8,930 bases of DNA from Gelria sp. (GTDB lineage: Bacteria > Bacillota > Syntrophomonadia > Syntrophomonadales > Syntrophomonadaceae): assembly GCA_012839665.1 (NCBI GenBank), contig DUMX01000328.1:1-8930 (forward strand), written 5' to 3'. Positions 1 to 5,974 of this stretch are shown here, piece after piece. A program made the position numbers and the translations under genes. The notes below the pieces were generated by a model. It saw nothing but the letters and a program-made list of their open reading frames with translations, was not told the origin of the DNA and did not search any database. Each line of letters begins with the position of its first letter. Within the stretch, counting starts at the first letter, position 1.

Positions 1-82
1 CATGTTCTCTAAGCGCATAGCAATCAGGGCATTTAGCATAGCGTATTCTGGATATGGTTTTGGACCAGGTTTATTATCAGGT
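1..82. repeat. Left arm of an 82-bp perfect inverted repeat (antisense transposase fragment)
   Basis: Positions 1-82 are the exact reverse complement of 120-201. Base 1 pairs with 201 and base 82 with 120, and complementarity is lost at 83/119. The spacer is 37 nt. Both arms carry the same transposase coding segment in opposite orientations. The arm begins at the first base of the window, so it may extend further left. Either a real inverted duplication of an IS end or a foldback chimera from amplification or assembly would produce this. Confidence 0.95.
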
Positions 83-354
83 CCCTTGATTTAAAACCAG
101 TTCCTACCAAACTTAATAAACCTGATAATAAACCTGGTCCAAAACCATATCCAGAATACGCTATGCTAAATGCCCTGATTGCTATGCGCTTAGAGAACAT
201 GAATGGGTTTACCCAACTGGTTGAACGACTTAAGGTTGATGCCTATTTACGATACGTTTGCGGTTTTGAGATTTTTGGGATTACGCCCAGTGTAGCTACT
301 TTTAGCCGCTTTTATTCCAGGCTTGTAGAAGAAGATTGCCTTGAGATATTATTT
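83..354 (+). pseudogene. 5' fragment of a DUF772-type IS transposase (truncated)
   Basis: The plus-strand frame from about position 83 to 354 reads like the N-terminal domain of DDE transposases with a DUF772 region (PF05598; IS5/IS1182-like). It contains a KPGPKPYPEY entry, then AMLNALIAMRLE, the helix FTQLVERL, LRYVCGF, and TPSVATFSRFYSRL, which are hallmark stretches of this family. Homology stops near LEILF at 349-354; the following codons belong to sequence antisense to the neighbouring secreted-protein gene. The catalytic DDE core is missing, so the element cannot transpose by itself. The native start is not identifiable: the frame is open from position 37, but 1-82 is the inverted duplicate, and the methionine at 163 lies inside the domain. 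IS subfamily is uncertain. Confidence 0.8.
120..201. repeat. Right arm of the 82-bp perfect inverted repeat
   Basis: This is the partner of 1-82 with no mismatch. It lies inside the sense transposase frame, which continues intact past 201 to about 354, so this copy looks like the original and the left arm like the inverted duplicate. Confidence 0.95.
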
Positions 355-731
355 TCCTCTGCTGACATATGCGCCACTTCACCTGAATTCATCCAGTCCT
401 CTACTTGCTGTGGGGTGGTTTGCATACTTCTTGCTAAATCATCTGCTGTGGCAATAAAAGTATTGGTTATAGTCTTGCCAGGTTCAGGGTCAGGTAAGTT
501 AGGTGAAAACACTGCCGTATGACCGTTGATGGTAACTTGACGCTCTATAACTCGGTATCGGATTGGATTAGTAGCTCCCGTACCCTTGATTTGCCATTGA
601 ATGTACTCGAAAGCCCCATAATCGCCTCGCTTCACCGTTCCTTTGTTTCCTCCACCTGATGCTTCTGCTGATAAGACTGGGAATAGAATTAAAACGAAAA
701 TACCTAATAGTATTATTGCTAGTCGTTTCAT
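312..731 (-). CDS. Small secreted protein of unknown function, 3' end fused to IS sequence
   Basis: This 139-codon minus-strand gene has a good ribosome site (AAAGGAGT, about 7 nt before ATG at 731). It starts with a clear signal peptide: MKR, a hydrophobic core of about 17 residues and an A-E-A cleavage site near residues 22-24. The predicted mature part is about 115 residues, cysteine-free, and begins with a Gly-rich segment. A middle region (about residues 35-90) rich in alternating polar and hydrophobic residues could be beta-structured, and a more helical C-terminal part contains TPQQVEDWM. I do not recognise a family. The last 10-12 codons (314-350) lie antisense to the truncated transposase, and their low-complexity product SRQSSSTS looks non-native. 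The protein is therefore probably a 3'-truncated derivative ended by a fortuitous stop in IS DNA. It would be exported to the cell surface or medium. Confidence 0.7.
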   Translation of the reverse strand: MKRLAIILLGIFVLILFPVLSAEASGGGNKGTVKRGDYGAFEYIQWQIKGTGATNPIRYRVIERQVTINGHTAVFSPNLPDPEPGKTITNTFIATADDLARSMQTTPQQVEDWMNSGEVAHMSAEENNISRQSSSTSLE

Positions 732-762
732 AGAGTCACTCCTTTCTAATTTTGAGCATGGA

Positions 763-791
763 AAAACAGCCTTAATTTAAAAGGCTGTTTT
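763..791. terminator. Bidirectional hairpin terminator
   Basis: An 11-bp perfect stem (AAAACAGCCTT at 763-773 with AAGGCTGTTTT at 781-791) encloses a 7-nt loop. A T-run follows on either strand, slightly longer on the minus strand (TTTTT). It would end minus-strand transcripts from the small-toxin locus. It also sits immediately downstream of the minus-strand promoter at 802-830, so it could act as a leader hairpin of the secreted-protein mRNA. Confidence 0.65.
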
Positions 792-801
792 AGTGGAATA
801 A

Positions 802-830
802 ATTATAAAAATGTGTATAATAATTAACAA
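802..830 (-). promoter_or_regulatory. sigmaA-type promoter for the secreted-protein gene
   Basis: On the minus strand, TTGTTA (825-830) and TATAAT (802-807) are separated by exactly 17 bp, a near-consensus vegetative promoter. Transcription would start near 795, just before the hairpin at 763-791, and read into the gene starting at 731. The leader would be about 65 nt. Confidence 0.6.
816..821 (+). promoter_or_regulatory. Possible -10 element for a plus-strand antisense RNA
   Basis: A perfect TATAAT preceded by TGTG on the plus strand would start RNA at about 828. No good -35 hexamer is seen 16-18 bp upstream (GTGGAA at 793-798). The element lies inside the spacer of the opposing promoter at 802-830, so the two would interfere with each other. 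Confidence 0.35.
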
Positions 831-859
831 GAGGTCCCCGGCGGTAACCGGAAACCTCT
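830..859 (-). other. GC-rich 12-bp RNA hairpin in the toxin mRNA 3' UTR
   Basis: As minus-strand RNA, AGAGGUUUCCGG pairs with CCGGGGACCUCU around loop UUACCG, using two G-U wobbles. On the plus strand the same two positions become A-C mismatches, so the fold is more stable in minus-strand RNA. This suggests the region is transcribed in the toxin direction. There is no T-run, so it is a structural element rather than a convincing terminator. Confidence 0.55.
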
Positions 860-924
860 CTAGCCATCGGGAAGTTTTTCTACAACTCCTGGTGCAACTA
901 GTATTAAGACTTAACTTTTACTGT

Positions 925-955
925 GGCTAATACATATGTATTAGCCTATTTTCTT
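925..955 (+). terminator. Intrinsic terminator of the plus-strand antisense RNA
   Basis: A 22-bp perfect palindrome, GGCTAATACAT followed by ATGTATTAGCC (925-946), is followed by TATTTTCTTT on the plus strand. On the minus strand it is followed by ACAGTAAAAG, which is not T-rich, so it acts as a terminator only for plus-strand RNA. Its right edge includes the stop codon (946-948) of the minus-strand toxin candidate. Confidence 0.6.
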
Positions 956-1035
956 TGATTGAGCTGGTGAACAAGGCCAGCTACCGCAATTAGTAGCATT
1001 AACAGAGCGCATACTTCCGTAAAGCTCGTTGCCAT
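946..1035 (-). CDS. Small hydrophobic peptide, putative holin-like (type I) toxin
   Basis: This 29-residue peptide starts MATSFTEVCALL, has one membrane segment (about residues 8-25, LMLLIAVAGLV core) and ends in a polar, positively charged tail, HQLNQRK. Size and layout match the Hol_Tox/TxpA-BsrG-like type I toxins of Firmicutes, which insert into the cytoplasmic membrane. The ATG at 1035 is chosen because a strong purine-rich ribosome site (GGGAGAGGGGGTG) abuts it; starting at the ATG at 1143 would run the frame through a terminator hairpin. An extended -10 promoter lies at 1091-1099. The inferred mRNA leader can pair with the 3' UTR, and a convergent antisense RNA candidate overlaps the 3' end. 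Family membership is inferred from size, hydropathy and context; toxicity is not shown. Confidence 0.6.
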   Translation of the reverse strand: MATSFTEVCALLMLLIAVAGLVHQLNQRK

Positions 1036-1055
1036 CACCCCCTCTCCCGGTTCTA

Positions 1056-1078
1056 CACCAGGAGCCGGAGGTCTTCCC
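1056..1078 (-). promoter_or_regulatory. Toxin mRNA 5' leader segment complementary to its own 3' UTR
   Basis: In minus-strand RNA this leader contains GGGAAG (1078-1073) and, further on, CUCCUGGUG (1064-1056). The 3' UTR contains CACCAGGAG (894-886) followed by CUUCCC (874-869). Both pairs are perfectly complementary and in the right order for one antiparallel foldback with an internal loop. The Shine-Dalgarno at about 1036-1048 is not itself covered by these helices. Confidence 0.45.
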
Positions 1079-1090
1079 TTTTGGCTACGC

Positions 1091-1099
1091 ATTTTACCA
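1091..1099 (-). promoter_or_regulatory. Extended -10 promoter of the toxin candidate
   Basis: Minus-strand TGGTAAAAT fits an extended -10 (TGnTAAAAT). The -35 position is only a T-rich run, which is tolerated with an extended -10. The start would be near 1084, giving a leader of about 49 nt whose first bases include the GGGAAG foldback segment. Confidence 0.45.
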
Positions 1100-1110
1100 C
1101 ATTTTTCTAC

Positions 1111-1132
1111 TAAAAAAAGCCCCGTATGGGGC
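1111..1132 (-). terminator. Intrinsic terminator upstream of the toxin promoter
   Basis: On the minus strand GCCCC-ATAC-GGGGC (1132-1119) is followed directly by seven T residues (1118-1112). It ends transcription coming from the gene remnant at 1140-1199 and possibly from the GIY-YIG gene, insulating the toxin promoter. Confidence 0.8.
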
Positions 1133-1139
1133 ATAACAA

Positions 1140-1199
1140 TCATTCTAAATTCACTTCACTCAAATGTGCATTTTTTGCATCTTCCATAAGTTCTTCAAC
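1140..1199 (-). pseudogene. Possible C-terminal remnant of a lost gene
   Basis: A short minus-strand frame ends VEELMEDAKN AHLSEVNLE with TGA at 1142-1140, right before a strong terminator, as the 3' end of a gene would. In-frame TGA lies about 30 nt upstream of the first shown codon, and no ribosome site is evident. The composition is helical and charged, but too short to name. It could also be chance. Confidence 0.25.
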
Positions 1200-1248
1200 G
1201 CATCCCCTGTTTTTTGTTCAGGTTAATTGTCTCATTTTGGCTGAGGCA

Positions 1249-1284
1249 CTAGTATGTGTGAAGTTTTTGACGTTTACATACTAG
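1249..1284. repeat. 9-bp inverted repeat downstream of the GIY-YIG gene
   Basis: CTAGTATGT (1249-1257) and ACATACTAG (1276-1284) are perfect inverted repeats separated by 18 nt, starting one base after the GIY-YIG stop codon. No T-run follows on the minus strand, so it is a poor terminator. It could be an mRNA 3' stem-loop or a recombination/binding site. Confidence 0.5.
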
Positions 1285-1285
1285 C

Positions 1286-1657
1286 TTATCTCCGGTTAGA
1301 CCAGGGTAATTTTTCACCTGCAGCCTTCGCTTCATCGTACATTCGTGTTTCTAATTGCCGACATTGATTCCGTTCACACTTTCTCCATTGAACCGATACC
1401 TGGCCACGATTGGACTCATCAATATATTTTAAATATGCGGTGCCGCCCGCTTTACCTCGATAGTAGTCACTAAACCTCTTTCTTAAACCATCTTCTGCCT
1501 TACCAACTTTCATCAGCTGCCCAGAATAAAACACTTTGTACACACCTGGGCAATTTAAGTCCGGGTTTTGCGCTGCCGAGCGCAAAGAAGAAGACCCTGC
1601 TGGTGACATGCTACTAGCCGTTTTTATCATTTTACCGACGGTATCAAAAAAACCCAT
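1286..1657 (-). CDS. Stand-alone GIY-YIG nuclease-like protein
   Basis: The 123-residue product has a Ser/Ala-rich N-terminal tail (residues 1-33) and one GIY-YIG-like domain. The motif appears as GVY (38-40) and KVG (50-52), with an Arg-rich helix LRKRF (58-62) supplying the conserved Arg, Glu103 in QLETRMYDEA, and Asn121 near the end. Tyr40 of the first motif is kept; the second Tyr is replaced by Lys, as in the KVGKA variant forms. The family cuts one DNA strand using a metal bound by the Glu. No DNA-binding module is attached, only Cys94 and Cys99 (CERNQC). The ribosome site GGAGG lies 8 nt before ATG at 1657. It lies 124 bp downstream of hsdR with the same orientation, consistent with a defence or mobile-element setting. 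Its biological role is not known. Confidence 0.75.
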   Translation of the reverse strand: MGFFDTVGKMIKTASSMSPAGSSSLRSAAQNPDLNCPGVYKVFYSGQLMKVGKAEDGLRKRFSDYYRGKAGGTAYLKYIDESNRGQVSVQWRKCERNQCRQLETRMYDEAKAAGEKLPWSNRR

Positions 1658-1781
1658 GTTTTATACCTCCCCACAAAATATCGTTAAACCTGGGTAAACA
1701 GCAACATCTTTCAAATCACACCGTTAAGTAAAGTTAGCAGTTAGGGCTGAAAGGCTTTTCTTTGGCTTGCTTGCAACATAT

Positions 1782-4775
1782 TTATCCGGCCCACATCTCA
1801 CATTGAGCGATGACGGTATTAAGGGCTTCCTCTTGTCCTTCCGGGGGGTACTTATATTTTTTCAACAGGCGCCTTACCATGGAGCGCATTTCGGCTCGGG
1901 CTTGTTCTTTTTTTTGCCAGTCTATGGTCCGGTTTTTCCTGAGCATATCGGTTAACTCTTTCGTTATTTGTATCAGGGCTTCGTTGGAGTAAAAATCCTT
2001 TATCGCTGCAGGTTTTAGAAGGGCATCATAAAAGGCTTTCTCTTCTACGGTCAACCCTAATTCTTCACCGGCATTATGGTCCTTAGCAATAGCTGCCGCC
2101 ATTTTCAAGAGTTCCTCGATTACTACAGCATTATTGATTTGACCATTAACATAGGAATTCATCAGGCGCGCCATCTTTTCTGAAAATAACTCCGACTTTA
2201 CGACATTGGTGCGCTTATACACCGATATTTGCTCCTGGATTAATTTCTTGAGCAACTCGGCGGCCAGGTTCTTTTGCTGCATATTGGCAATATCCTCTAA
2301 GAATGCCGGGTCAAAGAGAGAATACTTAGTATCAACATCAGAAAATAAATTGATAACTCCCTCACTCTTGATGCTCTGCTTCAGGAGTTCATTAATGCGG
2401 GCATTAATTTCTTTTAGGGAAAGTTTCTTCTCGGTCACAATTCGGGTAAGGGCGGTTCGTACCGCTTCAAAAAAGGCGGCTTCAAAGCGCTGGGTCTTAT
2501 CTAGCAGACTACGGCACAAAGATGCGGCCTGGCGGAGATATAAGGCTTCACGAATAAATAATTCCTTTTTCTCCTGGTTGGCGATAATAAAGTTTATTCC
2601 CTCTACAATGGTGGTAGCCCGGTCCAGATCGCTCCCCTCCAGAAACGGAGATAAATCAAAGGGATGGAAAAGGTCTTTACAAACCTGCAATTTTTCAATA
2701 AATTTGGGTAATGCCGATTTAGAAATATCAGTATCGCCATAGTTGTTCCGGTCACGTACGGTATAATCGTTCATGGCTTCCTTTAAGGCGGCAGCAATAC
2801 CCACGTAGTCAGCAATCAGGCCACCTTCTTTGTCACCGAATACTCGGTTAACCCTGGCAATGGCTTGCATTAAGTTATGTCCCTGCATTGGTTTATATAT
2901 ATACATAGTTGCCAGTGAAGGCACATCAAATCCGGTCAACCACATATCCACCACGATAGCAATCTTCATCTCGTCCTGGTCATCTTTAAATTTCCGGGCC
3001 AACTCCATGCGATAAGCCTTATTACCCGTTACTGTTTTCCATTCCTCGGGATCGTCATTGTTACCGGTCATTACTACTTTAAGTTTTTCCGACCACTCCG
3101 GCCTAAGCCGCATAAGTTCTTCATATATTTTCATGGCAATGGGCCGAGAATAAGCTACAATCATGGCTTTCCCGGTCAAAATATCTTGGCGGTCTTCATA
3201 ATGGGTAACCATATCCTGACACAGGGTTTGAATAGTCGTATCCGCTCCTAATATGGCATCCATTTTGGCCAGGGTTTTTTTACTTTTCTCAACTATATAG
3301 GGCTCGGCCTGCTCGGCTACTATATCATATTCAGTATCAATACTCTTAAGCACCTCTTGATCCAGCCCCAGGTTTATGACCCGGCTTTCATAATACACCG
3401 GGCGGGTAGCGCCATCCTCAACTGACTGAGTCATATCATAAACGTCAATATAATCACCGAACACTTCAATCGTAGAACGGTCTTTTAAGGATATTGGGGT
3501 ACCGGTAAACCCGATAAAGGTGGCATTAGGCAGGCTGCCCCTGACCAGGCGGGCAAATCCCACAGTAACCTTACCCGTTTTAGCATCAATCTTTTCACCC
3601 AATGAATATTGGCTGCGGTGGGCTTCATCAGCAATTACAATTATATTCTTACGATCTGAAAGGGGTTCAGTTGATTCCTCAAACTTCTGCATAGTGGTAA
3701 AAATTATCCCGTTAGCCACACGCCCGGCCAACCTTTTTTTAAGGTCGGCGCGATTCTCGGCCTGCTCCGGTACCTGGCGTAAGTAATCGGCACATTTGGC
3801 AAATTGGTTAAATAGCTGGTCATCTAAATCGTTGCGATCGGTTAACACTACCACGGTTGGGCTTTGCAAGGCCTCTTGCAGGAGTTTAGTATAAAACACC
3901 ATGGAAAGGGATTTCCCGCTACCCTGGGTATGCCAGACAACTCCTCCCTTACCATCGGTGGCGGTAGCGATTATACTGCGCTCGATAGCTTTTTTAACGG
4001 CAAAATACTGGTGATACCCGGCCAGGATTTTGACATCATCGGAAAACACCATGAAGTTCTTAATAATATCCAACAACCGGCGTTTCTCCAACATACCTTC
4101 AAATAATACGTCAAAGGTAGCATATTTGGTTTCTTCATAATCTCCGTCCGTAGTTTTCCATTCCATGTAGCGATCTTCGTTGGCAGTAATAGTTCCTGCT
4201 TTTGATGTAGCCAGGTCACTCATTATACAAAAAGCATTATATACAAACAGGCTGGGAATATCCTGCATATAGTTGCGTAGTTGGCGGTAGGCGGCAGAGG
4301 CATCAGTTTCTTCCCGGGAACAGGACTTGAGTTCAACTACTACCAGGGGTAAGCCGTTGATAAATATGACTACATCCGGGCGCCTTTGCTCGTTTTCTAT
4401 TACTGTCCACTGATTTATAACCGTATAGCTGTTCAAATGCGGGTTATCATAGTCGATTAGTTTGACCCGGTCATATTGGGGTTCGCCATTATGTAAGGTA
4501 CTTACTTCAATGCCATTTTGCAGGTAATCCATGAAGACCTTGTTTTTCTGTACTAATTGCACACTGTCATAGTTCTTAAGCTTAAATATGGCTTCATTGA
4601 TGGCATCCTGGGAAAGAGTGGGATTAATTGCGGCGAGTGAGAAGGCAAGCATTTCATCGTATAAGGGTGAGTGGTAATCCCTGGTTACATCGGGGCCATA
4701 GAGATACTCATAGCCTAATTTGTCGCGTATCAGCTCAATTATGGCATTTTCATAAACCTGCTCGGTAAACGGCAT
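1782..4775 (-). CDS. hsdR: Type I restriction enzyme R subunit (endonuclease and translocase)
   Basis: This is the motor and nuclease subunit, 997 residues from ATG at 4775; a GTG one codon upstream at 4778 is an alternative, but the ATG has better spacing (7 nt) from AGGAGG. The N-terminal nuclease shows RRPDVVIF with the Asp at about 134, VVVELK with Glu/Lys at about 148/150, and the QxxxY motif (RQLRNY, about 165-169). The SF2 motor follows: Walker A TQGSGKS (Lys about 288), DEAH (about 383-386), TGTP (about 424-427), TGFD (about 614-617) and the arginine-finger region QAIARVNR (about 637-644). A long helical C-terminal part would dock on the methylase. It joins two HsdM and one HsdS, pumps DNA using ATP and cuts unmethylated DNA far from the site. 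Its ATG overlaps the hsdS stop (TGATG), implying translational coupling. Length is usual and no motif is missing. Confidence 0.97.
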   Translation of the reverse strand: MPFTEQVYENAIIELIRDKLGYEYLYGPDVTRDYHSPLYDEMLAFSLAAINPTLSQDAINEAIFKLKNYDSVQLVQKNKVFMDYLQNGIEVSTLHNGEPQYDRVKLIDYDNPHLNSYTVINQWTVIENEQRRPDVVIFINGLPLVVVELKSCSREETDASAAYRQLRNYMQDIPSLFVYNAFCIMSDLATSKAGTITANEDRYMEWKTTDGDYEETKYATFDVLFEGMLEKRRLLDIIKNFMVFSDDVKILAGYHQYFAVKKAIERSIIATATDGKGGVVWHTQGSGKSLSMVFYTKLLQEALQSPTVVVLTDRNDLDDQLFNQFAKCADYLRQVPEQAENRADLKKRLAGRVANGIIFTTMQKFEESTEPLSDRKNIIVIADEAHRSQYSLGEKIDAKTGKVTVGFARLVRGSLPNATFIGFTGTPISLKDRSTIEVFGDYIDVYDMTQSVEDGATRPVYYESRVINLGLDQEVLKSIDTEYDIVAEQAEPYIVEKSKKTLAKMDAILGADTTIQTLCQDMVTHYEDRQDILTGKAMIVAYSRPIAMKIYEELMRLRPEWSEKLKVVMTGNNDDPEEWKTVTGNKAYRMELARKFKDDQDEMKIAIVVDMWLTGFDVPSLATMYIYKPMQGHNLMQAIARVNRVFGDKEGGLIADYVGIAAALKEAMNDYTVRDRNNYGDTDISKSALPKFIEKLQVCKDLFHPFDLSPFLEGSDLDRATTIVEGINFIIANQEKKELFIREALYLRQAASLCRSLLDKTQRFEAAFFEAVRTALTRIVTEKKLSLKEINARINELLKQSIKSEGVINLFSDVDTKYSLFDPAFLEDIANMQQKNLAAELLKKLIQEQISVYKRTNVVKSELFSEKMARLMNSYVNGQINNAVVIEELLKMAAAIAKDHNAGEELGLTVEEKAFYDALLKPAAIKDFYSNEALIQITKELTDMLRKNRTIDWQKKEQARAEMRSMVRRLLKKYKYPPEGQEEALNTVIAQCEMWAG

Positions 4776-5974
4776 CACACCACCTCCTCAACCGGTACCC
4801 TGATTTCACCGGACATGAGTTTAGGGAGCAGGGTGTCGCGGGTTGCGGTAAGCGTTTGGTTTCGTAATGTGTTATCAAAGATCAAACTATAGATTGAAAT
4901 CAAGATTTCGTTATATTGGTTTAATATAGCATCTGGCGGGATAATAATTCTAATGTCATATACCGTGTTCCTGTTTAAACCAGGAACTGCACTATCCTCA
5001 TTATACTGATTTAATTTAAGTTCCTTCAAAATCTGATACATTAATAGTAGCGGATATTGACTATCCTTTTGTGTTGCATAATATGCAGTATCAATACAAA
5101 ATGATGGCTCTGTCGAATAGTAAACAGTCCCTATAGTACCTTTCCTTCCAACAATGATACTAGGTTCATTCACAAGAGCTTGATTATGAAATCCTGTAAT
5201 ACCCGCAGAACTATATACTCTAATCTGTCCATTAATTCGTTTTTTTGCCGGTAAAGCCTTGCCATAATTTAAAGTAAGCACATTACCCAATACACCAACC
5301 CTCCACCCCTCCGGTATCTTCCCCAGTTCGCTATCGGCCATGGCACCACCGCTGGATTTATAGGGCTGTCCGTCCTGGTTGGGAAATTCGAAATCTACAA
5401 ACCAGTGCTTAAAAATAGCCTGAGCCATTTCCTCTAAAACCTGGTTGTTACGGTTGTTTAACTCAATCATATCGTCCAGGCAAGAAAGAGTGGCAGCAAT
5501 GACTTTTTGTTCAGGGAGAAAAGGACACTTAATTTTATAGTTCGAAATTATCCCCACATTTAAATTCTGTTGAGCTGCACCATTTGCTAATCGTATTATT
5601 GAACCCCGATGATATAGCAATTTGTAAAAGATGAATCGATAGTTGGCGAAACTTGGGTTGACAATCATATTACAACAGGCTTGATTGGTTGCACATTCGT
5701 TTTTGAAGATACCCAATTTCCCAACTGTAGCACCATACATAGCCATGGATATTGTGTTTATTGGGCAGATTTTTGCTGACGAATTGTGTAACCCATCTTC
5801 AGTAATCCATTCCTCTGTTTCATATATATTACAATCCTTTAATTCCTGAGTTTTTACCCATCGATATGTTCCGTTAACAAAATAACTTGGTACTTTCCTA
5901 GATGGAGTTCCGCCACTAATAATTTTTGTACAAATATCTCTAAGCTTAACCTCGTTCCACTCCCTACAACTCAT
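4775..5974 (-). CDS. hsdS: Type I restriction-modification specificity subunit S
   Basis: HsdS sets which bipartite DNA sequence the complex recognises. The 399-residue protein has the full two-domain plan: TRD1 (about residues 5-150, with SGGTPS and YGATVGKLG), a central conserved helical spacer (about 152-195, LPEQKVIAATLSCLDDMIEL and NNQVLEEMAQAIFKHWFVD), TRD2 opening with KIPEGW (about 219) and containing VGRKGTIG, and a distal conserved helix (about 352-390) ending LLPKLMSGEIRV. Two TRDs joined by helices give a split target with a fixed gap; the target cannot be read from sequence. ATG at 5974 overlaps the hsdM stop by 11 nt; a TTG at 5980 is a weaker option. TRD-coding DNA is visibly more AT-rich (32% GC over 5581-5640) than hsdM (53% over 6601-6660), typical of exchanged recognition modules. 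Confidence 0.96.
   Translation of the reverse strand: MSCREWNEVKLRDICTKIISGGTPSRKVPSYFVNGTYRWVKTQELKDCNIYETEEWITEDGLHNSSAKICPINTISMAMYGATVGKLGIFKNECATNQACCNMIVNPSFANYRFIFYKLLYHRGSIIRLANGAAQQNLNVGIISNYKIKCPFLPEQKVIAATLSCLDDMIELNNRNNQVLEEMAQAIFKHWFVDFEFPNQDGQPYKSSGGAMADSELGKIPEGWRVGVLGNVLTLNYGKALPAKKRINGQIRVYSSAGITGFHNQALVNEPSIIVGRKGTIGTVYYSTEPSFCIDTAYYATQKDSQYPLLLMYQILKELKLNQYNEDSAVPGLNRNTVYDIRIIIPPDAILNQYNEILISIYSLIFDNTLRNQTLTATRDTLLPKLMSGEIRVPVEEVV

Larger units (their letters stand above)
828..955 (+). ncRNA. Candidate antisense antitoxin RNA of a type I toxin-antitoxin pair
   Basis: A plus-strand RNA of roughly 128 nt is inferred from a TATAAT at 816-821 and a strong terminator at 925-955. 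It would begin with the hairpin 830-859 and be fully complementary to the 3' UTR of the small hydrophobic toxin gene on the minus strand, overlapping that gene only at its stop codon and last codons. Convergent, 3'-overlapping toxin and antitoxin RNAs are the arrangement known for txpA/ratA and bsrG/SR4 of Bacillus. No conserved sequence family was recognised. The call rests on architecture alone, and the weak -35 region is the main doubt. Confidence 0.4.

Noticed and set aside
355..522. Continuation of the transposase frame past 354
   Set aside because: Transposase similarity ends at about 354. The remaining codons are antisense to the secreted-protein gene, which has a signal peptide and ribosome site.
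830..900. A riboswitch in the structured region upstream of the secreted-protein gene
   Set aside because: I could not match it to any known riboswitch core, and the region lies upstream of the -35 element of that gene's promoter. It is better explained as toxin 3' UTR and antisense RNA.
946..1143. A 65-codon version of the toxin candidate starting at ATG 1143
   Set aside because: It would run through the terminator hairpin at 1111-1132, has no ribosome site, and its first 36 residues look non-coding. The ATG at 1035 has an excellent ribosome site.
2206..2742. A 178-codon open frame on the plus strand inside hsdR
   Set aside because: Composition is Ser/Arg-rich and shadow-like, no ribosome site, and it is fully antisense to conserved HsdR sequence.
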